This document shows positions 1 through 7,531 of a DNA stretch of 12,146 nt, piece by piece. Under the pieces are notes generated by a model that saw nothing but the letters and a program-made list of their open reading frames with translations, made no database searches and was not told the origin of the DNA. Numbering within the stretch: position 1 is the first letter of the stretch; the number at the start of each line of letters is the position of its first letter. Source of the DNA: Bacteroidales bacterium (GTDB lineage Bacteria; Bacteroidota; Bacteroidia; Bacteroidales; Paludibacteraceae); the NCBI GenBank assembly GCA_900768725.1, contig CAAGDU010000103.1:1-12146 (forward strand), read 5' to 3'. Both the position numbers and the translations under genes were made by a program.

Positions 1-1378
1 CGGTATGGAGGAGTTCACCGCCGACATCCCGAACATCAGCGAGGACGCAACGAAAGACCTCGACGAGAACGGTATCATTCGCGTAGGTGCGCATATCAAC
101 CCGGGCGATATCCTTGTGGGTAAAATTACCCCGAAGGGTGAGAGCGACCCCTCGCCGGAGGAAAAACTGCTGAAGGCCATCTTCGGCGACAAGGCAGGCG
201 ACGTGAAGGACGCTTCGCTGAAGGCTACTCCGTCGTTGGACGGCGTGGTGATTGACCGTAAGTTGTACTCGCGTGCAAACAAAGACCGCAAGCAGAAACT
301 GGCTGACCGCGAGACCTTGGCGCAGATGGATGCGAAGTTCGAGGCAGAGAGCAAAGAACTGCGCGACCTGCTCATCAGCAAGTTGGCGGTTATCCTGAAG
401 AACCGCGAGGCGGTATCGGTGAAAGACAATGTCGGTACGGAGATTATCGCCAAGGGACAGCACTTCAGCAAGGAGCGTTTGGGCTTGATTGACTACCACT
501 CCGTGATGCTGGAAGGCTGGACGAACGATGCCCACAAGAACGAACTGGTAGCACAGTGCGTGATGAACTACATCGCTAAGCACAAGGAGATGGACGCGCA
601 GTTGAAGCGCGACAAGTTCAACCTCACCATCGGCGATGAGTTGCCCAATGGTATCATCCAGATGGCGAAAGTCTATATCGCCAAACTGCGTAAGATTCGC
701 GTGGGTGATAAGATGGCAGGTCGCCATGGTAACAAGGGTATCGTGTCGAAGATTGTGCGTGTGGAAGACATGCCCTTCTTGGCAGACGGTACGCCGGTGG
801 ATATCGTGCTGAACCCAATGGGTGTGCCTTCGCGTATGAACATCGGTCAGATTTTCGAGGCTGTGCTCGGTTGGGCAGGTCAAGAGTTAGGCGTGAAGTT
901 CGCTACTCCTATCTTCGACGGTTGTACGTTGGAGCAGTTGGATGAGTGGACGGACAAAGCCGGTCTGCCGCGCGCTGGTAAGACCCAGTTGTACGATGGT
1001 GAGACGGGTGAGCCGTTTGACCAGATGGCGACGGTGGGTGTAACCTACTTCATGAAGTTAGGCCACATGGTGGACGACAAGATGCACGCTCGCTCGATAG
1101 GTCCGTACAGTCTCATCACGCAGCAACCGTTGGGCGGTAAGGCGCAGTTCGGTGGTCAGCGTTTCGGTGAGATGGAGGTATGGGCGCTGGAGGCACACGG
1201 CGCAGCACACACCTTGCAGGAGATACTGACCGTGAAGTCGGATGACGTAACCGGTCGTGCTCGCACCTACGAGGCTATCGTGAAAGGCGAGAACTTCCCG
1301 ACACCGGGTCTGCCCGAGTCGCTCAATGTCTTGCTCCACGAGTTGCAAGGATTAGGACTTTCTATCACAATGGAATAA
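1..1378 (+). CDS. rpoB: DNA-directed RNA polymerase subunit beta, C-terminal part (5'-truncated)
   Basis: This is the C-terminal third of the beta subunit of RNA polymerase, the core enzyme of transcription. The reading frame is already open at base 2, so the true start lies upstream; Bacteroidetes beta subunits are about 1270 residues and roughly 458 are here. Counting from the first in-frame Met (base 5), the fragment shows GDILVGKITPKGE near residue 34, the GRHGNKGIVSKI segment at about 239-250 (core of the active-centre region), MGVPSRMNIGQIFE near 275, and the highly conserved C-terminal clamp segment starting GGKAQFGGQRFGEMEVWALE at about 377. A charged, probably helical stretch lies at about 95-135. 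The stop TAA is followed after 135 bp by rpoC, the universal rpoBC order. The identification rests on long blocks conserved across bacteria and is essentially certain. No frameshift is visible. Confidence 0.98.
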   Translation, partial: GMEEFTADIPNISEDATKDLDENGIIRVGAHINPGDILVGKITPKGESDPSPEEKLLKAIFGDKAGDVKDASLKATPSLDGVVIDRKLYSRANKDRKQKLADRETLAQMDAKFEAESKELRDLLISKLAVILKNREAVSVKDNVGTEIIAKGQHFSKERLGLIDYHSVMLEGWTNDAHKNELVAQCVMNYIAKHKEMDAQLKRDKFNLTIGDELPNGIIQMAKVYIAKLRKIRVGDKMAGRHGNKGIVSKIVRVEDMPFLADGTPVDIVLNPMGVPSRMNIGQIFEAVLGWAGQELGVKFATPIFDGCTLEQLDEWTDKAGLPRAGKTQLYDGETGEPFDQMATVGVTYFMKLGHMVDDKMHARSIGPYSLITQQPLGGKAQFGGQRFGEMEVWALEAHGAAHTLQEILTVKSDDVTGRARTYEAIVKGENFPTPGLPESLNVLLHELQGLGLSITME

Positions 1379-1513
1379 GAAATCAATTTGAAAATGAAGA
1401 ATTTGAAAATTTGCCTTGCGGATCAAATTAGCAGGCGGGGACGCCTGCGTACCCGGGCATAATTTTCAAATTTTCAAATTTACAAATTTTCAAATTAAAA
1501 ACACAAGATTTGT
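1379..1513 (+). repeat. rpoB-rpoC spacer: nested inverted repeats around a GC hairpin
   Basis: The spacer is built symmetrically. An outer AT-rich inverted pair (AATTTGAAAAT at 1385-1395 and its exact complement at 1486-1496) encloses an inner exact 12-bp pair (AATTTGAAAATT at 1400-1411 and AATTTTCAAATT at 1461-1472). These enclose a perfect GC hairpin: GCAGGCG (1431-1437), loop GGGA, CGCCTGC (1442-1448). The right side also repeats TTTTCAAAT-like units in tandem. No T-run follows the GC hairpin and rpoC must be expressed, so it is not read as a terminator. The 29 bp at 1430-1458 recur at 6683-6711 with two mismatches. This suggests an inserted palindromic element rather than native operon sequence; that origin is inference. 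No protein-coding gene is seen here. The rpoC start (1514) has only an A-rich leader without a Shine-Dalgarno sequence. Confidence 0.85.
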
Positions 1514-4500
1514 ATGGCTTTCAAACAAGATAATAGCAAGAGAACTGGATTTTCCAGAATAAGTATTGGCTTGGCGTCTCCCGATGAGATTATGCAACTG
1601 TCGAGCGGCGAGGTGCTGAAGCCGGAGACGATTAACTATCGTACCTATAAGCCCGAGCGTGATGGTTTGTTCTGCGAGCGTATCTTCGGTCCGACCAAGG
1701 ACTACGAGTGCTACTGCGGTAAGTACAAGCGTATCCGCTACAAAGGTATCGTGTGCGAGCGTTGCGGCGTGGAGGTAACGGAGAAGAAAGTGCGTCGTGA
1801 GCGCATGGGACATATCCGTCTCGTGGTGCCCGTAGCGCACATCTGGTATCTGCGTTCGTTGCCGAGCAAGATGGCAGCGCTGCTGGGTATCCCGACCAAG
1901 AAACTGGATTCTATCATCTACTACGAGAAGTATATCGTAGTGCGCGCCGGCGCGTTGGCAGGCGAAGAGATAGGCGAGCGTCATAAGGACGACAAAGACC
2001 GTCTGGTGATAGAAGACCGCATGCTGCTGGACGAAGAACAGTACGAGCAGATTCAAGACCTGCTGGAGGCAAAATACCCCAACAACGACAACCTCGACAA
2101 TGCCGACCCCGAGAAGTTCATCGCAAAGATGGGTGCAGAGGCTATCTACGACCTGCTTTGCAATATCGACTTGGACGCGCTGAGTTACGAGTTGCGCGAC
2201 ATCGCCGGCAAGGCTACCTCCGTGCAGCGCAAGCAGGAGGCGCTGAAGCGTCTGCAGGTGGTGGAGTCGTTCCGCTCGTCGCACGGCAAGAGTCGTCCCG
2301 AGTGGATGATTATGCAGGTCATTCCCGTTACGCCGCCTGAGTTGCGTCCTTTGGTGCCGCTGGATGGTGGTCGTTTCGCTACGAGCGACCTCAACGACCT
2401 CTATCGCCGCGTCATCATCCGCAACAACCGTCTGAAACGACTGGTGGAAATCAAGGCGCCGGATGTCATTCTGCGCAACGAGAAGCGTATGTTGCAGGAG
2501 GCGGTGGACTCGCTGTTTGACAACAGCCGTAAGACCACGGCGATGAAGTCGGAGGCGAACCGCCCGCTGAAGTCGTTGAGCGACTCGCTGAAGGGTAAAC
2601 AAGGTCGTTTCCGTCAGAACCTATTGGGTAAGCGTGTGGACTACTCCGCGCGTTCGGTTATCGTGGTTGGTCCTGAGTTGAACATGCACGAGTGCGGTCT
2701 GCCCAAGGAGATGGCAGCCGAACTCTACAAGCCGTTTATCATCCGCAAACTCATCGAGCGCGGTATGGTGAAGACGGTGAAGAGCGCGAAGAAGATTATC
2801 GACCGCCGCGACCCCGTTATCTACGAGATTTTGGAGCATGTGATGGAGGGACACCCTGTGTTGCTGAACCGTGCGCCGACGCTGCACCGCCATGGTATCT
2901 TGGCATTCCAGCCGCGTATGATTGAGGGTCGTGCTATCCAGTTGCACCCGCTGGCATGTGCGGGTTTCAACGCCGACTTCGACGGCGACCAAATGGCGGT
3001 ACACTTGCCGCTGAGCAATGAGGCTATCTTGGAGGCACAACTGCTGATGCTGGGCTCGCATAACATCCTCGACCCCGCGAACGGTAACCCTATCACGGTA
3101 CCTTCGCAGGATATGATTCTCGGTCTGTACTATATCACCAAGGAGCGCACGGGTGCGCAGGGCGAAGGACTGGTGTTCTCGTCGCCTGAGGAGTGTATCA
3201 TCGCGCTGAACGAAGGTCGCGTGAACATCCACGCGAAGGTGAAAGTGCGTATTGACGACATCGTGGACGGAGACCATGTAACGCATATCATCGAGACGAC
3301 CCCGGGTCGCGTGGTGGTGAACCAATACGTGCCCGCGGAAGTCGGCTATCAGAACGTGGTGATGAAGAAAGGTGCGGTGAAGGGCATTATCTCGAAGGTC
3401 ATCAAGACCTGCGGTGTGGCTCGCACGGCGCAGTTCCTTGACGACATCAAGAACCTCGGCTACTACAAAGCATTCCGCGGCGGTCTGTCGTTCAACCTGA
3501 ACGATATCCTCATCCCCGAGGAGAAGCAAGGTATCATCGCCAAGGGTAACCAAGAGGTGGAGAACATCACGGAGATGTACAACTTCGGTGAGATGGGCGA
3601 CGACGAGCGTTACAACAACGTGATTGCCGCGTGGTCGCGTGTGGATACCGAGGTTACCGACATCCTGATGAAACACATGCAGGAGGCGGACCAAGGTTTC
3701 AACTCCGTATATATGATGATGGACTCGGGTGCGCGTGGTAACAAGCAGCAGATTAAGCAGTTGGCAGGTGTCCGCGGCTTGATGGCAAAGCCGGGTAAAG
3801 CGGGTTCTACCGATACCCGTCAGACCATCGAGAACCCGATTCTCTCGAACTTCAAAGAGGGTATGTCCGTGCTGGAGTACTTCATCTCGACCCACGGTGC
3901 CCGCAAGGGTCTTGCCGATACGGCGTTGAAGACCGCCGACGCAGGTTACCTGACCCGTCGTCTGGTGGACGTGTCGCACGACGTGATTATCAACGAGGAG
4001 GACTGTGGTACGTTGCGCGGCTTGACGGCGCGTGCCATCAAGCAGAACGACGTGGTGGTAGCCACGCTGACGCAGCGTATCTTGGGTCGCGTGAGTGTGC
4101 ACGATATCCACGACCTTGACGGCGAACTCATCGTTGCCGCCGGCGAGGAGATTCGCGAGGCACAGTGCGAGCAGATAGAGGCAGCAGGTATCGAGGAGGT
4201 GGAAATCCGCTCGGTGCTCACCTGCGAGAGCAAGCACGGTGTGTGCGCGAAGTGCTACGGCCGCAACCTCGCATCGCGTAAGATGGTGCAGAAAGGTGAG
4301 GCGGTGGGCGTCATCGCGGCGCAAGCCATCGGCGAGCCGGGTACGCAGTTGACCCTCCGTACCTTCCACTCGGGTGGTGTCGCAGGCAACGCCGCTACGC
4401 AGAACACCTACGCTATCCCCCGCGAGGGTATCATCGAGATAGAGGACTTGCGCACCATCACCACCGCCGCCGGCGACGTGATTGTGGTGAGCCGTCTGAA

Positions 4501-5848
4501 CGAGATGCAGTTGAAGGACGAGAAGACGGGCGTGGTGCTGACGACGTTCAACATCCCCTACGCTTCCAAACTCTTCATCACCCCGGGCGAGAAATACGAG
4601 AAGGGCACGGTAGTGTGCGAGTGGGACCCCTACAAGGCAGCGGTGGTCATCGAGCAAGATGGTGTGCTGCAATACGAGGATGTCATCGAGGGCGTTACCT
4701 CCAAGACCGAGGTGGACGACCAGACGGGCAAGAAAGAGGTTACCATCACCGATACCAAGGACAAGACGAAGATGCCGTCCGCTCATATCGTGGACGCGCA
4801 GGGCAACGTGCTCCGTACCTATAACCTGCCTGTCAAGGCGAGCCTTGTGCACGCCGACGGCGAGGAGGTGAAGGTCGGCGACCTGCTCTTCACCGTAGCG
4901 CGTGCCTTTGGTACCGCAGGCGATATCACCGGTGGTCTGCCGCGTGTAACGGAGTTGTTCGAGGCGCGCAACCCGTCGAACCCCGCTATCGTGGCTGAGA
5001 TTGACGGTGAGGTTACCTTCGGGCGTATCAAGCGCGGTAACCGCGAGTTGTTCGTTACCTCGAAGATGGGCGAGCAGAAAGCGTACTTGATTCCGCTGTC
5101 GAAGCAGATTCTGGTGCAGGAGGGCGACTATGTGCGTGCCGGTGTACCTCTGTCCGATGGTGCTATCACGCCGGACGACATCTTGGCTATCCAAGGTCCG
5201 ACCGCCGTGCAAGACTATATCGTGAACGAGGCGCAGTCCGTCTATCGTATGCAGGGTGTGGAAATCAACGATAAGCACTTTGAGATTATCGTGCGTCAGA
5301 TGATGCGCAAGGTGGAAATCCTCGATGCGGGCGACACGCGCTTCCTCGAAGGGCAGATTGTCGATAAGATGGACTTCTTGGAAGAGAACGACCGTATCTG
5401 GGGCAAGAAAGTGGTTACCGACGCCGGCGACAGCGAGTTGCTCCATGCAGGTCAGATAGTAACCAGCCGTCGTCTGCACGATGAGAACTCCACGCTCCGC
5501 CGCAAGGACAAGCACCTTGTGGAGGCACGCGAGGCAACCTGCGCTACCGCGAAGCAGATACTGCAAGGTATTACCCGCGCGGCATTGGGCACCAAGTCGT
5601 TCATGTCCGCTGCATCGTTCCAAGAGACCACGAAAGTGCTCAACGAGGCGGCTATACAAGGCAAGATTGACTACCTCGACGGTATGAAGGAGAACGTTAT
5701 CTGCGGTAACCTCATCCCTGCGGGAACGGGTCTGCGGGAGTTCAAACGCATGCCTGTCTATAACCGCGAAGAGTACGAAGCACTCCAAGCCGCACGCGCC
5801 GCACAAGAGGCGGAACAAACCGCCGAAGAAAGCGAAAACAACGAATAA
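1514..5848 (+). CDS. rpoC: DNA-directed RNA polymerase subunit beta'
   Basis: Complete beta' subunit, 1444 residues, slightly longer than I expect for Bacteroidetes. It carries the catalytic centre of RNA polymerase and forms the clamp, bridge helix and trigger loop. Visible motifs in order: the N-terminal zinc-binding cysteines C66, C68, C81 and C84 (CYCGK...CERCG); the absolutely conserved catalytic loop NADFDGDQ at 486-493, with the Mg-binding aspartates D488, D490 and D492; the second zinc site C831, C904, C911 and C914 (DCGTLRG, then TCESKHGVCAKC); and the bridge/trigger-loop block GEAVGVIAAQAIGEPGTQ starting at 928. The protein ends in an Ala/Glu-rich tail. The ATG at 1514 gives MAFKQDNSKRTGFSRISIGL, a normal beta' N-terminus. 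It is co-transcribed with rpoB across the repeat-filled spacer and is followed at once by an intrinsic terminator. No key residue is missing. Confidence 0.99.
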   Translation: MAFKQDNSKRTGFSRISIGLASPDEIMQLSSGEVLKPETINYRTYKPERDGLFCERIFGPTKDYECYCGKYKRIRYKGIVCERCGVEVTEKKVRRERMGHIRLVVPVAHIWYLRSLPSKMAALLGIPTKKLDSIIYYEKYIVVRAGALAGEEIGERHKDDKDRLVIEDRMLLDEEQYEQIQDLLEAKYPNNDNLDNADPEKFIAKMGAEAIYDLLCNIDLDALSYELRDIAGKATSVQRKQEALKRLQVVESFRSSHGKSRPEWMIMQVIPVTPPELRPLVPLDGGRFATSDLNDLYRRVIIRNNRLKRLVEIKAPDVILRNEKRMLQEAVDSLFDNSRKTTAMKSEANRPLKSLSDSLKGKQGRFRQNLLGKRVDYSARSVIVVGPELNMHECGLPKEMAAELYKPFIIRKLIERGMVKTVKSAKKIIDRRDPVIYEILEHVMEGHPVLLNRAPTLHRHGILAFQPRMIEGRAIQLHPLACAGFNADFDGDQMAVHLPLSNEAILEAQLLMLGSHNILDPANGNPITVPSQDMILGLYYITKERTGAQGEGLVFSSPEECIIALNEGRVNIHAKVKVRIDDIVDGDHVTHIIETTPGRVVVNQYVPAEVGYQNVVMKKGAVKGIISKVIKTCGVARTAQFLDDIKNLGYYKAFRGGLSFNLNDILIPEEKQGIIAKGNQEVENITEMYNFGEMGDDERYNNVIAAWSRVDTEVTDILMKHMQEADQGFNSVYMMMDSGARGNKQQIKQLAGVRGLMAKPGKAGSTDTRQTIENPILSNFKEGMSVLEYFISTHGARKGLADTALKTADAGYLTRRLVDVSHDVIINEEDCGTLRGLTARAIKQNDVVVATLTQRILGRVSVHDIHDLDGELIVAAGEEIREAQCEQIEAAGIEEVEIRSVLTCESKHGVCAKCYGRNLASRKMVQKGEAVGVIAAQAIGEPGTQLTLRTFHSGGVAGNAATQNTYAIPREGIIEIEDLRTITTAAGDVIVVSRLNEMQLKDEKTGVVLTTFNIPYASKLFITPGEKYEKGTVVCEWDPYKAAVVIEQDGVLQYEDVIEGVTSKTEVDDQTGKKEVTITDTKDKTKMPSAHIVDAQGNVLRTYNLPVKASLVHADGEEVKVGDLLFTVARAFGTAGDITGGLPRVTELFEARNPSNPAIVAEIDGEVTFGRIKRGNRELFVTSKMGEQKAYLIPLSKQILVQEGDYVRAGVPLSDGAITPDDILAIQGPTAVQDYIVNEAQSVYRMQGVEINDKHFEIIVRQMMRKVEILDAGDTRFLEGQIVDKMDFLEENDRIWGKKVVTDAGDSELLHAGQIVTSRRLHDENSTLRRKDKHLVEAREATCATAKQILQGITRAALGTKSFMSAASFQETTKVLNEAAIQGKIDYLDGMKENVICGNLIPAGTGLREFKRMPVYNREEYEALQAARAAQEAEQTAEESENNE

Positions 5849-5866
5849 GCGTTGCACTACACACAA

Positions 5867-5915
5867 AAAAAGAGGCTGTCTAACAAATAAAGTTAGGCAG
5901 TCTTTTTGTTTTTCT
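5867..5915 (+). terminator. Intrinsic terminator of the rpoBC operon
   Basis: Nineteen bases after the rpoC stop begins a hairpin with arms GGCTGTCTAAC (5874-5884) and GTTAGGCAGTC (5892-5902). That is 11 bp including two G-U pairs, with a 7-nt AAATAAA loop. It is preceded by an A-run and followed by TTTTTG and further T-runs, so the A/T flanks extend the stem and the T-tract gives a classical Rho-independent terminator. It closes the polymerase operon and separates it from the hydrolase promoter 14 bp downstream. Confidence 0.88.
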
Positions 5916-5928
5916 TTTTGCAGAAAAA

Positions 5929-5960
5929 TTTGCATATGTATAGAAAAATCATTACCTTTG
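5929..5960 (+). promoter_or_regulatory. Bacteroidetes-type sigma-ABfr promoter for the hydrolase gene
   Basis: TTTG (-33 element) at 5929-5932 and TACCTTTG (-7 element, consensus TAnnTTTG) at 5953-5960 are separated by 20 bp, the spacing expected for the Bacteroidetes primary sigma factor. Transcription would start near 5967, leaving a leader of only about 13-19 nt before the ATG. It lies just downstream of the rpoBC terminator. Confidence 0.85.
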
Positions 5961-5979
5961 CGTTCGAATTTAATATAAT

Positions 5980-7347
5980 ATGCTTATGAAGAAATCATGT
6001 GTATTTCTTATATATTGGTTATGTACAATCGTAATGATGGGTAATGAACCGATGACAATTCAAGATAAAAATAGCAATAGTGATAACTCTTTATCAAGGT
6101 GCTATATCTCTCTGTCGCCGTTGGAGCGGGATAGTCTGCCGGCGTGGTCTCTTAGGGAGACGGACGTGAGTGCGTTGGACGGTCTGTTGATGTTGCCTAC
6201 TACGTGGTCGTTGGTGCAGGGGTATCTCTCGTGTCATAATTTTTCAGACCAAAGTATGCAACGTGTGCTTGCCATGCTGGAGCGTGAGGCGAAGCGGCAT
6301 ACGCTCTCGTTGTCGTGTGTGTATCGCTCTGTGTCGCCGCAGGGGGACAGTCTGTGGGTGTCGGGCAGGATATACCTGCCGCGGACGCGCCGCGTGCGAG
6401 GGGTGGTGCTTGCGCCGCATTTCACCATCTGCGCCGATCGCGAAGCACCGAGCCGAAGTGTGGGGCTGGAAGTGGTGTTTGCGCTGGAGGGGTACGTAGT
6501 GGTAGTGCCGGACTATGTGGGCTACGGCGTGAGTGCGCATCTCACGCATCCGTATTTGCATTGGCATAGCGCTGCCACCACGGCGGTGGATATGTTAAGC
6601 GCTGTGCCGGATTTGCTTTCGCATTACGGATACGAGGTGAACAGCGTGGGCGAGATGGTCGGGACGCAGCCGGACATTCTTCAGCAGGCGGGGACGCCTG
6701 CGCACCCGGACAATGGTCGAATTCCGCTGTGGATAGTGGGTTACTCGCAGGGAGCCGCTGCGGCTTTGGGGGCGGTGCGGCTCTTGGAAGAGCAGGAAGA
6801 GAACCCTTGGCATATAGCGGGATTGTATGCCGGCGGCGGACCGTATGATGTTGCCGGTACGTATGATGCCTGTGTGGCGGCGGACTTTACGGGCATTCCC
6901 TGTGCGATACCGATGCTGGTCATGGGGACGAGCGAGGCATATATGCTCGGCTTGCGAAAGCAGGATTTTTTCAAGGAACCGTTGCTGTCGCATTACGAGG
7001 AGTGGATAGGAGAAAAACGGTACACGATGAATGAGATTAAGGCGCGGATGGGGTCTTGCCGATTGAGCGACGCCATGACGCGCGAAGGTATGGACAAGAC
7101 GTGCTCGGAGACAGCGCGATTCTACATAGCGCTGCAACAAAGCAGCATCGTGGGGTATGCGCCGGCGTGCCCTGCGTATTTCTTCCACAGCACCGATGAT
7201 GACATGGTGCCCTGTATGAACACCCTGCGGCAACGAGATGCCTGCGGGGGTGTAGATGGGATACGGTTTGACATAGCACCGTACGGTTCGCACATGAAGG
7301 CGTGTCTCCGTTTTTATGGCAATGTCTATCGCGCACTCCATGGTTAA
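5980..7347 (+). CDS. Probable exported alpha/beta hydrolase (lipase/esterase-like)
   Basis: A 455-residue serine hydrolase of the alpha/beta fold, probably acting outside the cytoplasm on an ester or related substrate; the substrate is unknown. The N-terminus (MLMKKSCVFLIYWL...) has a basic start and a hydrophobic core to about residue 20, compatible with a signal peptide, but without a clear cleavage site or lipobox. ATG 5986 (MKKS...) is an equally good start. The nucleophile elbow GYSQG places Ser256. Asp407 in the HSTDDDMVP segment (or neighbouring Asp406/408) and His438 in YGSHMKA fit the remaining triad in the right order. The VPDYVGYGVSAHLTHPY block at about 171-187 resembles the oxyanion-side region of secretory lipases. 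Residues 235-244 (QQAGTPAHPD) are encoded by a palindromic repeat inserted shortly before the elbow. The first ~120 bp are much more AT-rich than the rest. It has its own promoter and stands alone. Fold and triad are well supported; the specific activity is not. Confidence 0.85.
   Translation: MLMKKSCVFLIYWLCTIVMMGNEPMTIQDKNSNSDNSLSRCYISLSPLERDSLPAWSLRETDVSALDGLLMLPTTWSLVQGYLSCHNFSDQSMQRVLAMLEREAKRHTLSLSCVYRSVSPQGDSLWVSGRIYLPRTRRVRGVVLAPHFTICADREAPSRSVGLEVVFALEGYVVVVPDYVGYGVSAHLTHPYLHWHSAATTAVDMLSAVPDLLSHYGYEVNSVGEMVGTQPDILQQAGTPAHPDNGRIPLWIVGYSQGAAAALGAVRLLEEQEENPWHIAGLYAGGGPYDVAGTYDACVAADFTGIPCAIPMLVMGTSEAYMLGLRKQDFFKEPLLSHYEEWIGEKRYTMNEIKARMGSCRLSDAMTREGMDKTCSETARFYIALQQSSIVGYAPACPAYFFHSTDDDMVPCMNTLRQRDACGGVDGIRFDIAPYGSHMKACLRFYGNVYRALHG
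6683..6711 (+). repeat. 29-bp GC palindrome (family 2) inside the hydrolase gene
   Basis: The stretch matches 27 of 29 bases of the rpoB-rpoC spacer element at 1430-1458. It has the same perfect hairpin, GCAGGCG (6684-6690), loop GGGA, CGCCTGC (6695-6701), followed by the same CG(T/C)ACCCGG tail. It is read in frame as QAGTPAHPD, ending 12 residues before the catalytic Ser256. Two near-identical copies in unrelated contexts show it is a dispersed repeat, not part of the ancestral hydrolase sequence. Confidence 0.8.
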
Positions 7348-7354
7348 TTTGACA

Positions 7355-7427
7355 ATTTGACAATTTACTATTTTACAATTGACCATGCGGCGCACAATTT
7401 TATTTGACAATTTACTATTTTACAATT
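7355..7427. repeat. Perfect 26-bp AT-rich direct repeat upstream of the receptor promoter
   Basis: The 26 bases at 7355-7380 (starting ATTTGACAATTTACTA and ending TTTTACAATT) recur exactly at 7402-7427, 47 bp further on. They are separated by a short GC-richer piece (CCATGCGGCGCAC). A further partial unit (AATTTGAC) precedes the first copy. The block fills the space between the hydrolase stop and the receptor promoter. No gene, and no convincing terminator hairpin, is seen here; its function is unknown. Confidence 0.85.
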
Positions 7428-7440
7428 ATTTGGAGGAAAA

Positions 7441-7472
7441 CTTGCATATATCGAAAAGTTTTTGTACCTTTG
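7441..7472 (+). promoter_or_regulatory. Bacteroidetes-type promoter for the TonB-dependent receptor gene
   Basis: CTTG (-33, one mismatch to TTTG) at 7441-7444 and TACCTTTG (-7) at 7465-7472 are separated by 20 bp. The element is the same kind as the hydrolase promoter and shares TTGCATAT after the -33 box and TACCTTTGCG at the -7 box. The predicted start near 7479 gives a leader of about 53 nt that contains a GC hairpin. Confidence 0.82.
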
Positions 7473-7500
7473 CGGGCTCTTATCACGGTATAATAGAACT

Positions 7501-7528
7501 GGGGACGCGGGCGTCTCGCCCGCGGTAG
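7501..7528 (+). repeat. GC-rich hairpin in the receptor mRNA leader
   Basis: A perfect 8-bp stem, CGCGGGCG (7506-7513) with CGCCCGCG (7517-7524) and a TCT loop, ends 8 nt before the ATG at 7532. It begins with GGGGACGC, the same string that starts the right half of the family 2 palindromes, so it may be a related repeat. By position it would cover the ribosome landing site; whether it regulates translation is inference. Confidence 0.7.
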
Positions 7529-7531
7529 ATT

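Noticed and set aside
1431..1448. GC hairpin in the rpoB-rpoC spacer as an intrinsic terminator
   Set aside because: It is followed by GTACCCGGGC rather than a T-run, and termination here would cut off the essential rpoC gene. A matching copy lies inside another gene.
2621..5935. Long minus-strand open frame of about 1100 codons opposite rpoC, with others opposite rpoB, the receptor and mutS
   Set aside because: They mirror the codon pattern of strongly coding, GC-rich + strand genes, have low-complexity His/Leu/Arg-rich translations without recognisable domains, and lack promoters.
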